Shown: positions 7,468-17,078, counted from the stretch's first letter. The stretch is 64,000 nt of DNA from a gamma proteobacterium HdN1 (GCA_000198515.1 FP929140.1:1648527-1712526); one strand, 5' to 3'. Notes: generated by a model not told the origin, from the sequence alone. Made by a program: numbers and translations.

Positions 7468-8873
7468 GCCGAGCGCCTCTTTCGGAGCGGATTCAATGGC
7501 TGCGTGGTTCGCTTTTGAGCCGGCTGTTGCTGGCAGAAATGGTCACGTTGGTGTGTTTTGTTCTGGGCGCATCATGGGTGCTGGACGCCGCTTTTGGTGC
7601 CAGCGTAGAGCGATCTGCGGCTAGCCAGCTCCAAGTGCATGTCTATGCGCTGTTGGCTTCTGCAGAAAACGCGGCTGGGCGCGCCAGCGGTGATAGCGCA
7701 AAGCTTGTGGATAATGCAAAGCTCGTCGAAGCGCTAGAAAAGAGCCGTTTGAATCGCACAGATTCTTCACTCTATGGCTATGTGATTGATGAAAAAGGCC
7801 AGCCGATCTGGCGGTCTACCTCTGCATTGTTGATCGACCCTCCGCCGCTCAAGCCGCTGCCGCAGGGAAGTACGCGTTTCTCATCCGTAGAAGTGGGGGA
7901 TGAAGATTACTACGTCTACGGGCTCGGCACTTTTTGGGAAACGCGCGCACGCACGCGCCAATTTACCTTTGTCGTAATGGAGTCGCAGGCGAATTATCGA
8001 GCCACAATCGCCGCCTTTCGCTCCACGCTGAGTTATTGGCTGCTGGGGTTGACGGTGGCGCTTTGCCTCATCGTGTATGTGGTTACGCGTTGGGGTTTGC
8101 TACCGCTGGAGCGGCTCAAAGCGCAGCTTGCGCGTATGCAGTCGGGGGAGGAAGACCAGGTCGCCGGCCAATATCCGCGTGAAATACAGCAGGTGGTGGA
8201 TCATTTGAATACCTTGCTGGCCTATGAACGTAAGCAACGCGAAAAGTACAAAAACAGCCTTGCGGATCTCGCTCACAGCTTGAAAACGCCGCTCGCCGTC
8301 ATGCAGAACGCAAGCCAACTGGACGATTCTCAACTGCGTACCCTTGTGGATGAACAAACTCATCAGATGAATGTGATCGTTCAGCAGCAACTAAGGCGTG
8401 CGATCAATAAGGGAACGGCGCTTTGGAGCAAGGGGGTGTCGGCCCGCCCCGTGCTGGACCGCATTCGGGCAGCTTTACACAAAGGTTATGCGCACAAAGG
8501 CAAATCCTGCGAAATTATTTCCGAGGGTACGGTGCGCTTTCCAAGGGAGGAAGCGGCGCTATATGAGGTCGCGGGTAACCTGCTTGAGAATGCCTACAAA
8601 TATGGCGGCCCCAATATCTGGGTGACGCTCTCTGAGAACGAAAACGATGTGGGTGGTTTTTTTCGAATCATCGTAGAAGACGATGGCGAAGGCATCCCAG
8701 CGTGGCAGAAACGTGTGGTGTTTGAACGTGGCGCTAGGCTCGATAGCAGTATGCCGGGACAAGGGATTGGCCTTGCGATGGTTGCAGAGCTAGTCAACGA
8801 TCTTGGCGGTACCATCCGGCTGGAATACAGCGTTAAGGGTGGGGCCCGTTTTGTGGTGGAGGTTCCGGCTTAA
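7464..8873 (+). CDS. PhoQ-like sensor histidine kinase
   Basis: This is the inner-membrane sensor paired with the preceding regulator. Start is placed at the GTG at 7464, which overlaps the regulator stop (GTGA) and gives 469 residues. Two membrane helices (about 20-43 and 190-208) flank a periplasmic sensor of about 145 residues. The phosphorylation His271 is in 'LADLAHSLKTPLAV', and ATP-binding boxes are 'NLLENAYKYG', 'VEDDGEGIP' and 'GQGIGLAM'. The H-box spelling is typical of the PhoQ group. The last 41 bases overlap the 3' end of the convergent hybrid kinase gene. Confidence 0.92.
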   Translation: MSRAPLSERIQWLRGSLLSRLLLAEMVTLVCFVLGASWVLDAAFGASVERSAASQLQVHVYALLASAENAAGRASGDSAKLVDNAKLVEALEKSRLNRTDSSLYGYVIDEKGQPIWRSTSALLIDPPPLKPLPQGSTRFSSVEVGDEDYYVYGLGTFWETRARTRQFTFVVMESQANYRATIAAFRSTLSYWLLGLTVALCLIVYVVTRWGLLPLERLKAQLARMQSGEEDQVAGQYPREIQQVVDHLNTLLAYERKQREKYKNSLADLAHSLKTPLAVMQNASQLDDSQLRTLVDEQTHQMNVIVQQQLRRAINKGTALWSKGVSARPVLDRIRAALHKGYAHKGKSCEIISEGTVRFPREEAALYEVAGNLLENAYKYGGPNIWVTLSENENDVGGFFRIIVEDDGEGIPAWQKRVVFERGARLDSSMPGQGIGLAMVAELVNDLGGTIRLEYSVKGGARFVVEVPA

Positions 8874-11529
8874 GTTCATCTGTATTTGCAGAAGCCGGAG
8901 CTAGCCATAGATCGAGTGCGTTTTTAATGTCTTTTCGCGTGAAGGGCTTGCCGATCACGCCATTCATTCCGCACTTTGTGCAGCGCTCGCGATTGTCGGC
9001 GTCGCTGTTGGCGGTGACCGCAACGATCGGCAAATTGCCCTTAGGGGGCGGTAGCTTGCGAATCGCTTCTGTGGCTTCAAAGCCGTCCATCACCGGCATT
9101 TGCAGATCCATGAAAATTAAATCGGGGGTAATGGCTTTCAGGATGGATAGCGCCTCTTTCCCGTTATTGGCCGCAATGGGGATGTGGCCAAGTTTTCTTA
9201 GAATACCTTCGAGTACCAAGTAGTTTACTTGGTTGTCTTCGACGATCAGGATGCGAGCTTGCGGAGCCTCTATAGGCTGTTCTGTGACCGCAGCGGCTGG
9301 TGTGGATGTGTTTATGGATAGGGGAGCAAGCGCGTTGTTTGTAAGGGAGTCGTCGGATTGGTGAGCATTTTCCGACGCAGGCTCTACCCCTTGTTTTGCG
9401 CGTTTTTCTTGTGAAGCATGTGATTCTTGAATGGGATTGCGCGGGTGCGAAGTTTGGAAAAGTGCGCTAGGTAATATGCTGGGGATTGATTCGAGTTCTT
9501 GCGCGGTCACTGGCTGAAAGGGCAGGTAGACGTGTACATCTGTTCCGTGGTTTACGTCGGACAAGAACTCCAGTTTTCCCCTCATTCGCACAACAATCTG
9601 CTTGCAAAGTGCGAGGCCAATTCCCAGCCCGCCTTGCTTGCGCGTCATGCTTGCGTCGACTTGGCGGAACATTTCAAAAACCGATTCGTGTAATTCTTTT
9701 GGAACCCCGTGGCCGGTGTCGGAAATTGAAAATCGAATCCAAATGGCTCCTTGCGGATCTTTTGCGAGCGGCGCAATTTTGGTTGCGCTGAAGCGAATTC
9801 CGCCGTTCTCGGTAAACTTGCACGCGTTATCCAGAAGGTGGCGGAGGATCATGTCAATTTTTCCCGCATCTCCTCTCACAAAACGCGGCAGATCTGGGCT
9901 GAAGTGGCTGCTGAAGGAGAGCCTTTGCGCCTGTGAGCGCGCTCGAAAATGAGAGCATAACTCCTCAAACAAGCGGGTAATATTGACAGGTTTTTGTTCA
10001 AACGAGTGGCGATCTGTATTGAGCTGCGTGTAGGCGAGAATGTCTTCCACCATCCGCATCATCCCTTGGCTGGAACGAGCGATTTGGTGCAGATAGTTAT
10101 TTTGCTCGTCGTCTAAATGGGTCATCTTTAATAATTCGCTGGAACCGATAATTCCGTTCATCGGCGTGCGCAGCTCGTGGCTGATCGTTGAAAGAAATTC
10201 ATCTTTGAAACGATTGGAGAGCGCGAGTTTACGATTTGTGTCCTCTAAGAGCGCTTTGGCTTGCTGTTGCAGGCGTGCACGCTCGGCTTGCAGTTGATTG
10301 ATGCGATCTGCAAGAGCCAGCGAAAGCAGCACGGTTTCCAGCAGACAGCCAATATGGACATAAAGCATTGCGCCGTGAATATAAGGCAGAATACCGCTCA
10401 AGGTGAGTACCCAAAGTGTGCTGCCGGTAACGACTGAAATCCACCCGACCAAAAAGTAGCGAGCCATGCTTACACCGCGCCGCAGCTCAACGATGCCAGA
10501 AATAATTGCGGTCGCGGAAAGGGCGACGGTGAGTAGGTTGGCGATTCCCGTAGGGAATTCATTTTTGGCAGCCAATACCCACAAAACGCAGATCATTCCA
10601 AAGCTGAGCAGCACTGAAAATAAGGCGTTGAGCCGAGGTGCGTGTGTGCGCGTATCCAAAAAGGACTTAGAAAAATAGCCGCCCGCAATTGCGCCAAGTA
10701 ACGTCAGAAGGACGTGAAAGTGGTAACTGTAACTCCAGGAGAAGTTCGGTAGGACTAGGTCGCGCAAAGTGCCGTCGTGAGATGCAACCCACAAGCAGAG
10801 TGTTATAAGATACAGATCGTAAAGTAAATATTCTCTTGCGCGTGTGGAGCTATAAATAAACAGGTTGTAGAAAAACATCACCACGAAGCTGCCGTAAAAA
10901 ATTCCCAGTACGATATGGCTGATTCGCGTATGGCGTAGGAGTGTGGCTTCGTCAAAAATTCGCAGCGGCACAATGATCGGTGAGTTGGATTGGACAGCGA
11001 TGTAGAGCGTGAGTGGAAGGTCTTCTTGAACTTGAGGAATGCGAAAGCAGAAGCCTTGGCAGGGCAAATCGCGGGAAGAAGTTTGGCTATAGCCACCGTG
11101 TCGCGTCTGGATAATTTTACTGTTTTGTGCCCAATAAAGTTTGATGTCTTTCAGGTGTGGATAAGAAATTTCCAGAAATAGCGGTTTTTGCGAATCGGTG
11201 CCTTGTGTATCAATCTCTTGTGTGCGCAAGTGTTGCAGGGTCGCGCGTATCCATACCGTTCCCTCGTGTCGCCCAAAGGATGCGGTTGCATGTTCGGCGG
11301 GATTCATTGGTACCCCGCTCGCTAATAACGCGTTGATTTGAATGCTGTTCTCATCATCAGCGAGCCAATCGGTGACCTTGATGTCGCCGTAGGCAGTAGA
11401 GGCAAGAAAAGCAAAGGTAAGCGCAATAAGGATGTAGTGCAGTAATGTTTGTTGCCGTTTTTTGAACGCAGGAACCCGCGCAACCCTGAGCAAAGAATGA
11501 AACCGAAGATGGGAGCGACGTTCTGGCAT
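8833..11529 (-). CDS. Hybrid histidine kinase with 7TM-DISM sensor and receiver domain
   Basis: The product (898 residues from ATG 11529; a TTG at 11574 is an alternative) has a signal or anchor helix, a periplasmic 7TMR-DISM extracellular domain, seven membrane helices (roughly 200-400), a coiled linker, a HisKA domain with 'FLSTISHELRTPMNG', an ATPase domain ('LLDNACKFT', 'SDTGHGVP', 'GGLGIGLALCKQ') and a C-terminal receiver with 'ILIVEDNQVN' and the acceptor Asp in 'LIFMDLQMPVMDG'. DISM sensors are thought to bind carbohydrates or other small ligands. No output gene is adjacent. Its 3' end overlaps the PhoQ-like gene by 41 bases. Confidence 0.92.
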   Translation of the reverse strand: MPERRSHLRFHSLLRVARVPAFKKRQQTLLHYILIALTFAFLASTAYGDIKVTDWLADDENSIQINALLASGVPMNPAEHATASFGRHEGTVWIRATLQHLRTQEIDTQGTDSQKPLFLEISYPHLKDIKLYWAQNSKIIQTRHGGYSQTSSRDLPCQGFCFRIPQVQEDLPLTLYIAVQSNSPIIVPLRIFDEATLLRHTRISHIVLGIFYGSFVVMFFYNLFIYSSTRAREYLLYDLYLITLCLWVASHDGTLRDLVLPNFSWSYSYHFHVLLTLLGAIAGGYFSKSFLDTRTHAPRLNALFSVLLSFGMICVLWVLAAKNEFPTGIANLLTVALSATAIISGIVELRRGVSMARYFLVGWISVVTGSTLWVLTLSGILPYIHGAMLYVHIGCLLETVLLSLALADRINQLQAERARLQQQAKALLEDTNRKLALSNRFKDEFLSTISHELRTPMNGIIGSSELLKMTHLDDEQNNYLHQIARSSQGMMRMVEDILAYTQLNTDRHSFEQKPVNITRLFEELCSHFRARSQAQRLSFSSHFSPDLPRFVRGDAGKIDMILRHLLDNACKFTENGGIRFSATKIAPLAKDPQGAIWIRFSISDTGHGVPKELHESVFEMFRQVDASMTRKQGGLGIGLALCKQIVVRMRGKLEFLSDVNHGTDVHVYLPFQPVTAQELESIPSILPSALFQTSHPRNPIQESHASQEKRAKQGVEPASENAHQSDDSLTNNALAPLSINTSTPAAAVTEQPIEAPQARILIVEDNQVNYLVLEGILRKLGHIPIAANNGKEALSILKAITPDLIFMDLQMPVMDGFEATEAIRKLPPPKGNLPIVAVTANSDADNRERCTKCGMNGVIGKPFTRKDIKNALDLWLAPASANTDELKPEPPPQNGPHP

Positions 11530-11743
11530 CGGGGGCGTTCTTAAAGGGATCAGGTAAGGGTCGATATACAGCAAGTCTAGCTGCTAATTGAGGACACCGT
11601 AGTACGTTTTGTGGGGGAGTTGTGAACGAATGCGTGGCGTAGTCAAAGAGTGTTGATATATCGTGGAAGTTTTTAAGTGATTGTTTTTGTATGGCTGTTT
11701 TTATGGTGCAATCAAGTGCTTGTTTGTGGGAGGGGTGTGATCA

Positions 11744-12106
11744 ATGTTACTTAGGAGTTATCGGGTTATCAGCGCTGCTTTTTTGCTAGTGCTTTCTCTT
11801 CACGGCAGCTATGCCGTTGCAGCGTCTAAGGATCCTGTGCTGAGTGAGGAAACGGCACGTGAACTAGCTGCGCGCTATTACAACACGCAAGGTGAGTGGG
11901 CGGGTAAGTTTACGGTGTTGCGATTTTTGAAGTCGCGTTTTGAAACACCCGTTAACGATCAGGTAAAGGTGCATTTCGAGTACGAGTGGGCTTTTTTGCA
12001 GCGGAGTGACAAAACCGGCATAGACAGCCGCTATTTTGTTTTCGCCCACCAGCTCGATGGTTGGAAGGTGGTGGAAATGGGGCCACATCTTTCCGGCCAT
12101 CCGTAG
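11744..12106 (+). CDS. Small secreted protein of unknown function
   Basis: The product has 120 residues. Residues 1-27 form a clear Sec signal peptide ending 'SYAVAA', so a mature periplasmic protein of about 93 residues is expected. The rest has alternating polar and aromatic residues ('VKVHFEYEWAFLQ', 'YFVFAHQLDGWKVVEMG') consistent with a small beta-rich fold. I do not recognise the family. A GGAGGGG-like ribosome site precedes the ATG. It stands alone, divergent from the hybrid kinase. Confidence 0.75.
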   Translation: MLLRSYRVISAAFLLVLSLHGSYAVAASKDPVLSEETARELAARYYNTQGEWAGKFTVLRFLKSRFETPVNDQVKVHFEYEWAFLQRSDKTGIDSRYFVFAHQLDGWKVVEMGPHLSGHP

Positions 12107-12126
12107 TGGCGAGTCGCATTCGCCAC
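12106..12126 (+). terminator. Hairpin after the small secreted protein gene
   Basis: Perfect 7-base arms (12106-12112 and 12120-12126) with a 7-base loop overlap the last base of the stop codon. No T-run follows. It lies between convergent genes and may act as a weak terminator. Confidence 0.4.
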
Positions 12127-12210
12127 GTTCCCCAAGCATCTTGCTAATTCAGGCGAGGGAGAATGCAATTCGCTCCTAGGTGATATTGCTTTGAGTTATG
12201 TACCGTGATG

Positions 12211-13113
12211 TTATGTTCCTTGCGGGAAAATGGGGGTGCGGGAGGCTTGGGTTTCAACGTGTTCGATGATGCGGCTTGCGATGTCTTTTCCGGTGATGCC
12301 TTCAATGCCTTCCAGCCCAGGGGATGAATTGACCTCCATGACTAACGGCCCACGTGAGGAGCGCAGAATATCAACTCCGGCAATTTGCAGCCCCATTGTG
12401 GAAGCTGCACGCACTGCGATCTGGCGCTCTTCGGATGTGAGTTTCACCAGCGATGCAGTGCCGCCGCGGTGCAGGTTTGAGCGGAATTCACCGCTTTGCG
12501 CGGTGCGCTGCATGGCGGCGACGACTTTTTTGCCGAGTACAAAGCAGCGAATGTCGCTCCCTTCCGCCTCTCGGATAAATTCCTGCACCAGAAAATCTGC
12601 ATGCAACCCACGAAACGCGTCAATCACGCTTTCTGCTGCGGAAAGCGTTTCCGCGAGAACAACGCCGCGCCCATGGGCACCTTCTAATAGTTTCACTACA
12701 ACGGGGGCGCCGCCTACTAGTTTGATTAAATCGCGGGTGTTGTCGATATTGTTCGCGAAACTGGTGCGCGGTAAGCCTACATTATGGCGGGCGAGGAGCT
12801 GCAGGCAACGAAACTTGTCACGGCTGCGGCCCAGCGCAACCGTACCGACGAGGCTGTAGATTCCCATCGTTTCAAACTGGCGAATCACTGCCATGCCGTA
12901 GTGAGTAATGCTGCTACCAATGCGTGGAATAATGGCGTTGATGTTCGCGAGCACCTCCCCCTCGTAATGCACCTGCGGTTTGGATGCCGTGATGTCCATG
13001 TAGCATTTAAGGGTATCGACCACCCGCACCTCGTGGCCGCGTGCAACTGCGGCTTCGTGTAGACGGCGTGTGGAATAGCAGTCTGGGCTACGCGAGAGAA
13101 TAAGTAGGTTCAC
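12211..13113 (-). CDS. rimK: RimK-type alpha-L-glutamate ligase (ATP-grasp)
   Basis: RimK enzymes add glutamate residues to the C terminus of ribosomal protein S6 or make poly-glutamate. The 300-residue product has the N-terminal RimK domain ('[18 protein letters not shown]'), an ATP-grasp fold with '[18 protein letters not shown]' and the metal-binding end '[14 protein letters not shown]'. The GTG start overlaps the stop of the upstream zinc-protease gene by four bases (GTGA), so the two are translationally coupled. Length and order match the RimK pairs known in pseudomonads and related bacteria. Confidence 0.94.
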   Translation of the reverse strand: MNLLILSRSPDCYSTRRLHEAAVARGHEVRVVDTLKCYMDITASKPQVHYEGEVLANINAIIPRIGSSITHYGMAVIRQFETMGIYSLVGTVALGRSRDKFRCLQLLARHNVGLPRTSFANNIDNTRDLIKLVGGAPVVVKLLEGAHGRGVVLAETLSAAESVIDAFRGLHADFLVQEFIREAEGSDIRCFVLGKKVVAAMQRTAQSGEFRSNLHRGGTASLVKLTSEERQIAVRAASTMGLQIAGVDILRSSRGPLVMEVNSSPGLEGIEGITGKDIASRIIEHVETQASRTPIFPQGT

Positions 13114-13583
13114 AGAGGCTCTCCCGTGTTTAATGGCGCTGGCGCTTGCTTGTTGCCGCCCAGTAAAAAGGATTGGGAGGGATCTACCAAAAAGAAATCA
13201 TGCAGAGCGCGCCGGCCCAGCAACATACGGAAGCGCATGGTGTCGCGATCGGTGAGCGTCAATTCCGCCATCCATTGCCAAGCATGCAGTGAGATACAGG
13301 TGCGAATCACGTAACGTAGGGTTTTGTGGCCGCCCGAATCCGTCACCATACGCTGATCGGCAACGTTGGCAGTGCACCAGATTTCCGGTGTAGTTGAACG
13401 CTGTTGTGGATGCATGCAAAAACGGATGCATCGTGCGCCGAATTCGTCGGTATAAGGCTCAATTGCGGAGGCGTGCAGCGCCGAGGTGCGCGCACCGGTA
13501 TCTACCTTGGCCTTGATTGCAGGGATGTTCAGGTCGGGCAAAGAGAGCCATTCGCGCCAGCCAATCAGATGTTTTTCCGGCAT
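13110..13583 (-). CDS. RimK-associated retropepsin-like zinc protease (PF05618 type)
   Basis: The 157-residue product begins '[18 protein letters not shown]' and has the conserved aspartyl-protease-like '[13 protein letters not shown]' at about residues 25-38, followed by 'MLLGRRAL'. Such small retropepsin-like proteins, annotated as putative ATP-dependent zinc proteases (RimB-like), sit beside rimK and are linked to S6 modification. Here the coupling is very tight (4-base overlap). The activity itself is by family inference. Confidence 0.85.
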   Translation of the reverse strand: MPEKHLIGWREWLSLPDLNIPAIKAKVDTGARTSALHASAIEPYTDEFGARCIRFCMHPQQRSTTPEIWCTANVADQRMVTDSGGHKTLRYVIRTCISLHAWQWMAELTLTDRDTMRFRMLLGRRALHDFFLVDPSQSFLLGGNKQAPAPLNTGEPL

Positions 13584-13668
13584 GACTTTTTTTAGAGAAA
13601 AATTTAGGGGATAGGTTTTAGTGTATCGGATTTGTGCAGAACTTCACGTGAAGCGCCAAAAAACAGTT

Positions 13669-14478
13669 CTAGCGCGCAGCTTGTTTTGCGAGGATGGCCA
13701 GTGTACGTGATGCCGCCACCATGCCAAAGGTGCTGGTTACGCAGGTACTGGCGCCTAGACCACCGCTGCAATCCAGTTTCACGGCTTGCGGCTGGCCATC
13801 AATGGTGCAAGCGACTGGGTATTGAACCGGCTCGTTAGAGTAGACGGCTTCGATTCCAAATTTGCCCTTGCCAACTCGCGGAAAACCAAAATGGGTGCGT
13901 AGCTCGCGGCGCAGTTTTGCAAGCAAGGGGTCTTGTTCGGTTGTACTTAAATCACTGACTGCGATGCGGGTTGGATCGGTTTGCCCGCCGGCGCCGCCAA
14001 TGGTGATGACTTTGCGCTTGTTGCGACGGCAATAGTTCATCAGCGCGGTTTTCGGTTTGATACTGTCGATTGCGTCGATGATCACGTCAATTTCCGGCGT
14101 GATGTGCGCAAGTAGGTTGCTCGGCGTAAGAAAATCAAGGCGAGCGTCGACCTGAATCTCTGGATTGATCGCAAGAAGTCGTTGGCGCATAGCCTCAATC
14201 TTGGGCTTGCCATAGTTGCCGTTTAGCGCATGAAGCTGGCGATTGGTGTTGGTGACGCAGACTTCGTCCATATCAATCAGCACTAAGCGCCCGATGCCGG
14301 AACGGGCAAGGGCCTCTGCCGCCCACGAGCCAACGCCGCCGATGCCAATAATACATACGCAGCTTTTTTGGAAGCGCTGCAGGACGCTCTCGCCGTAAAG
14401 TCGCGCGATTCCGTTAAAGCGCTCTCGGTAGGCGGCGCTAAGGGGGGTAGACGCTGGGGCTGTACTGCTTGGGTTCAT
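13669..14478 (-). CDS. tcdA: tRNA threonylcarbamoyladenosine dehydratase
   Basis: TcdA (YgdL/CsdL) is an E1-like enzyme that uses ATP to cyclise t6A37 to ct6A in tRNAs reading ANN codons. From ATG 14478 the product has 269 residues; a GTG at 14499 would add seven. The nucleotide motif 'IIGIGGVGSWAAEALARSG' is followed by 'LVLIDMDEVCVTNTNRQLHA', then the family-typical 'DAIDSIKPKTALMNYCR' and 'GGAGGQTDPTRI'. 'GGLGASTCVTSTFGMVAAS' near the C terminus is also characteristic. It is divergent from the beta-propeller-like gene. Confidence 0.94.
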   Translation of the reverse strand: MNPSSTAPASTPLSAAYRERFNGIARLYGESVLQRFQKSCVCIIGIGGVGSWAAEALARSGIGRLVLIDMDEVCVTNTNRQLHALNGNYGKPKIEAMRQRLLAINPEIQVDARLDFLTPSNLLAHITPEIDVIIDAIDSIKPKTALMNYCRRNKRKVITIGGAGGQTDPTRIAVSDLSTTEQDPLLAKLRRELRTHFGFPRVGKGKFGIEAVYSNEPVQYPVACTIDGQPQAVKLDCSGGLGASTCVTSTFGMVAASRTLAILAKQAAR

Positions 14479-14666
14479 GCGAATAAGCTCGTGCTGCACG
14501 GGTCAGATTGACCGCGCGGACAGGTTTGAAGTTTGGGAAACGCGATATGGCGGCGTTGGGCTGCGCGCATTATATCGCCGAATGCACGCAAGTTGGCGTA
14601 CTATTGCCTGAACTATTGCCCGAGCGATGGCACAAAATTGGACTTGAAAAGGGAGCATGGTTTCGC

Positions 14667-15602
14667 ATGATTGACGTGCAGGTACAGCGGTCTCTGACGC
14701 TACAAGCGCCCCCAGAGGCGGGGCGGCCCTTGTTTTTAAGTGCGGCCAGTGGTTTGGTTTGCCTGCGGCAGTACTTCTACGTTGTAGCAGACGATGAGTT
14801 GCACTTAGGGCAGTTTGCGCGTGAAGGCGATTTGCCGGGCACGCTTTTGCGGCTATTCCCCGGCCGCTTGCCAGATGGGCCTGCTGAACGTAAGGCGCAA
14901 AAGCCTGATTTGGAGGCGCTTACGTTGCTGCCGGCTGCGCCAAACTGGCCGTTCGGTGCCTTGCTTGCTTTAGGGTCTGGATCTAAAGCGGCCCGTTATT
15001 CGGGAGCATTGTGCGTGCTGGAGGATAACGGCCGCGTGCAGGGCGAACCGAAAATTTTTGAGTTGAACCGGCTTTACAATGCGTTAGAGAATTACATCGG
15101 TAAACTTAATATCGAGGGCGCATTCGTAAATGGCGATCAGTTGATGTTGCTGCAGCGTGGCAATAAAAAAAGTCGCCTGAACGCACTGATTCGATTGCCA
15201 CTTAACCATACCCTCAACGCCTTGCTTGAGCCAGAGGTTACGATAGATGTCAGTGCAAACCAGATCGTCCCGTTTGAGCTTGGCAGCGTAAAAGGCGTAC
15301 CACTTGCATTTACCGACGGCCAAGCGCTGCCCAACGGGGATTTTGTATTTTCTGCAGTCGCCGAAGATACCGAGGATAGCTACCACGATGGAGATTGTGT
15401 TGGAGTGGTGCTGGGTGTCGCCTCGGTACATGGCCGCGTGTTATGGCAGCAGCCGCTTCGCCAAGTTTTTAAGGTGGAGGGGATTTCCGCGAGTGTGGAG
15501 GGCACAAACATTCAGCTTCAGCTTGTTACTGATGCCGATGATCCGTCGATGCCGGCGATGTTATTAACGACACAAATCAGCGGCTATCCTTTTCAATCTT
15601 AA
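14667..15602 (+). CDS. Hypothetical protein, possible beta-propeller (DUF6929/SdiA-regulated-like)
   Basis: I place the start at ATG 14667 (311 residues) after a GGGAG site, because repetitive beta-rich sequence begins there. In-frame ATG 14547 and TTG 14508 would extend it but would leave little room for the divergent tcdA promoter. Segments such as 'LSAASGLVCLRQYFYVVADDELHL', 'LLALGSGSKAARY', 'LNIEGAFVNGDQLMLLQRGN' and 'GVVLGVASVHG' look like propeller blades. No signal peptide is seen. The family call is tentative and the function unknown. Confidence 0.6.
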   Translation: MIDVQVQRSLTLQAPPEAGRPLFLSAASGLVCLRQYFYVVADDELHLGQFAREGDLPGTLLRLFPGRLPDGPAERKAQKPDLEALTLLPAAPNWPFGALLALGSGSKAARYSGALCVLEDNGRVQGEPKIFELNRLYNALENYIGKLNIEGAFVNGDQLMLLQRGNKKSRLNALIRLPLNHTLNALLEPEVTIDVSANQIVPFELGSVKGVPLAFTDGQALPNGDFVFSAVAEDTEDSYHDGDCVGVVLGVASVHGRVLWQQPLRQVFKVEGISASVEGTNIQLQLVTDADDPSMPAMLLTTQISGYPFQS

Positions 15603-15620
15603 TTTCAGAGAAGCTTTCAG

Positions 15621-15980
15621 ATGACCGATCTGCCATTTTTGACCGGCAAAGCTAAAATTCTTTGGGAACAACTCTCAAAACGGGAGCGCGAGATTTTTTT
15701 AGCGCAATTCCAGAAGCTGGATGCAGGCGAAGTCTCCCAACAGGAAGTGTATAAAGAAATCGAAGCTGCGATTTCCCAACTCGCCCAGCAGAAGGCAAAT
15801 AAATCGCCCAAGAATCAAACCGCCACTACGGCTACACTCACCGCGAAGGTGGCAACCAGCAGTATCTGCTCGTTCTGCGGAAAAGGATTTTTGCATGCAA
15901 AAGGAATGGTAAAGGGGAAATCCGGCGCGGTAATTTGCCGAGCATGCATCCTGAAATTTAACCAATCGCAGGAATCTTAA
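15621..15980 (+). CDS. Small protein with a C-terminal ClpX-type zinc finger
   Basis: The product has 119 residues: a charged helical N-terminal part (1-60), a Lys/Thr/Ala-rich linker (about 60-80), and a C-terminal module 'CSFCGKGFLHAKGMVKG' with 'CRACI' about 24 residues further on. This Cys4 arrangement closely matches the N-terminal zinc-binding domain of the ClpX unfoldase, which docks adaptors and substrates. No AAA domain is present or encoded nearby. It could be a free adaptor-docking domain or simply a zinc-stabilised regulator. It lies 18 bases after the preceding gene, probably in the same transcript. Confidence 0.7.
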   Translation: MTDLPFLTGKAKILWEQLSKREREIFLAQFQKLDAGEVSQQEVYKEIEAAISQLAQQKANKSPKNQTATTATLTAKVATSSICSFCGKGFLHAKGMVKGKSGAVICRACILKFNQSQES

Positions 15981-16040
15981 ATCGCGGGTTTGGGGCGTTT
16001 TTATTCGGTCGCAAATAGCGTCATTTTGTAGTGAACAAGG

Positions 16041-17078
16041 TTATTCCGTCGCAAACAGTTTCGCCCGAACTGTAGTTCGGTATTCTCCAGGCGTAACGCC
16101 AAGCTGGCGGCGGAATAGCTGGGCGAAGTAACTGAGGTCTTGATAACCCACCTGCCAAGCAATTTCCGCAATGGATAGATTGCTCGTTTGCAGCAAATCC
16201 TTTGCGGTGTCCACGCGTAATTCCTGCAAATAATGCAGCGGAGCTAGCCCAGTTGCGGCCTTAAAGCGCCGGTGGAAAGTGCGTACACTCATTCCGAATT
16301 TTTTAGCGACTTCGGATAAGCCAATGGTTTCTTGCAAATGCTGCTGTAACCAAATTTGCGCCTGTACGATCGACTCATCGGGATGATAGCGATGCTTGTC
16401 ATCAAAATAATTGTGGTCGAAATAGCTGGTGCTCTCATAAGGGCGGCGAATTTCGTGGGAAAAATTTCGCTCTACGTGACTCGCCACCGATGCGTTCCAG
16501 GTGCGGCGAATAAAATGCACCGTAAGGTCTGCAACCGCGTTAACGCTGGCTGCGCAATACAGGTTGTTGGCCTGAGTAATAAAATACTGGCGCTTGAGCT
16601 GTACTGCGGGGTAGTCACGCTCAAATTGATCGAAGTAATGCCAATGCGTAGTGGCAGCTTTGCCATCCAGCAAACCCGCCTCTGCCAGAAAACAGGCGCC
16701 AGTGCCTACCGCAATCAGAATGCAACCCTTCGTGTGCAGATATTGCAACCATTCCACGAGTGCGTGGTTGCGGCGCACGATCGGGCGTGGATTGCGCCAA
16801 AGTGCTGGCAGAATCACCATGTCGGTGTGTGCAATGTCGCTTAGTGTGAGATCGGGCTGAAGCCGGAACCCTGACTGAGTAAGCACTGGCTCGCGGCTCA
16901 TCCCAACCGCAGCGATATTGAGGCGAATTGCAGAGCGGTCGTGTATCAGAGCCGCGGATTCTGCGGCTCGCATCATTTCGATTGGCAGGGTGATGCTGGT
17001 GGCCAGCATGTGCTCAATCAAGAGAAAGCTTGCGCCGAGGCGCTGGCCCAAAAGGTTGGGAACGTTTGGTTTTTGCAC
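16041..17078 (-). CDS. GlxA-type AraC-family transcriptional regulator
   Basis: The 345-residue product has an N-terminal DJ-1/PfpI (class I amidotransferase-like) domain (about 10-180, with 'LIAVGTGACFLAEAGLLDG') and a C-terminal AraC double helix-turn-helix ('LSEVAKKFGMSVRTFHRRFKAATG', 'SIAEIAWQVGYQDLSYFAQLFRRQLGVTPGEYR'). The start is a GTG, which keeps the whole amidotransferase-like fold. The Cys in GTGAC sits at the nucleophile elbow, though most regulators of this type are not enzymes. It is divergent from fabY across 124 bases and might control it; that is inference. Confidence 0.9.
   Translation of the reverse strand: MQKPNVPNLLGQRLGASFLLIEHMLATSITLPIEMMRAAESAALIHDRSAIRLNIAAVGMSREPVLTQSGFRLQPDLTLSDIAHTDMVILPALWRNPRPIVRRNHALVEWLQYLHTKGCILIAVGTGACFLAEAGLLDGKAATTHWHYFDQFERDYPAVQLKRQYFITQANNLYCAASVNAVADLTVHFIRRTWNASVASHVERNFSHEIRRPYESTSYFDHNYFDDKHRYHPDESIVQAQIWLQQHLQETIGLSEVAKKFGMSVRTFHRRFKAATGLAPLHYLQELRVDTAKDLLQTSNLSIAEIAWQVGYQDLSYFAQLFRRQLGVTPGEYRTTVRAKLFATE

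Noticed and set aside
12230-12859. Open plus-strand frame of 209 codons opposite rimK
   Set aside because: Ser/Arg/Ala-rich shadow of the ATP-grasp gene, without a ribosome site or recognisable motif.
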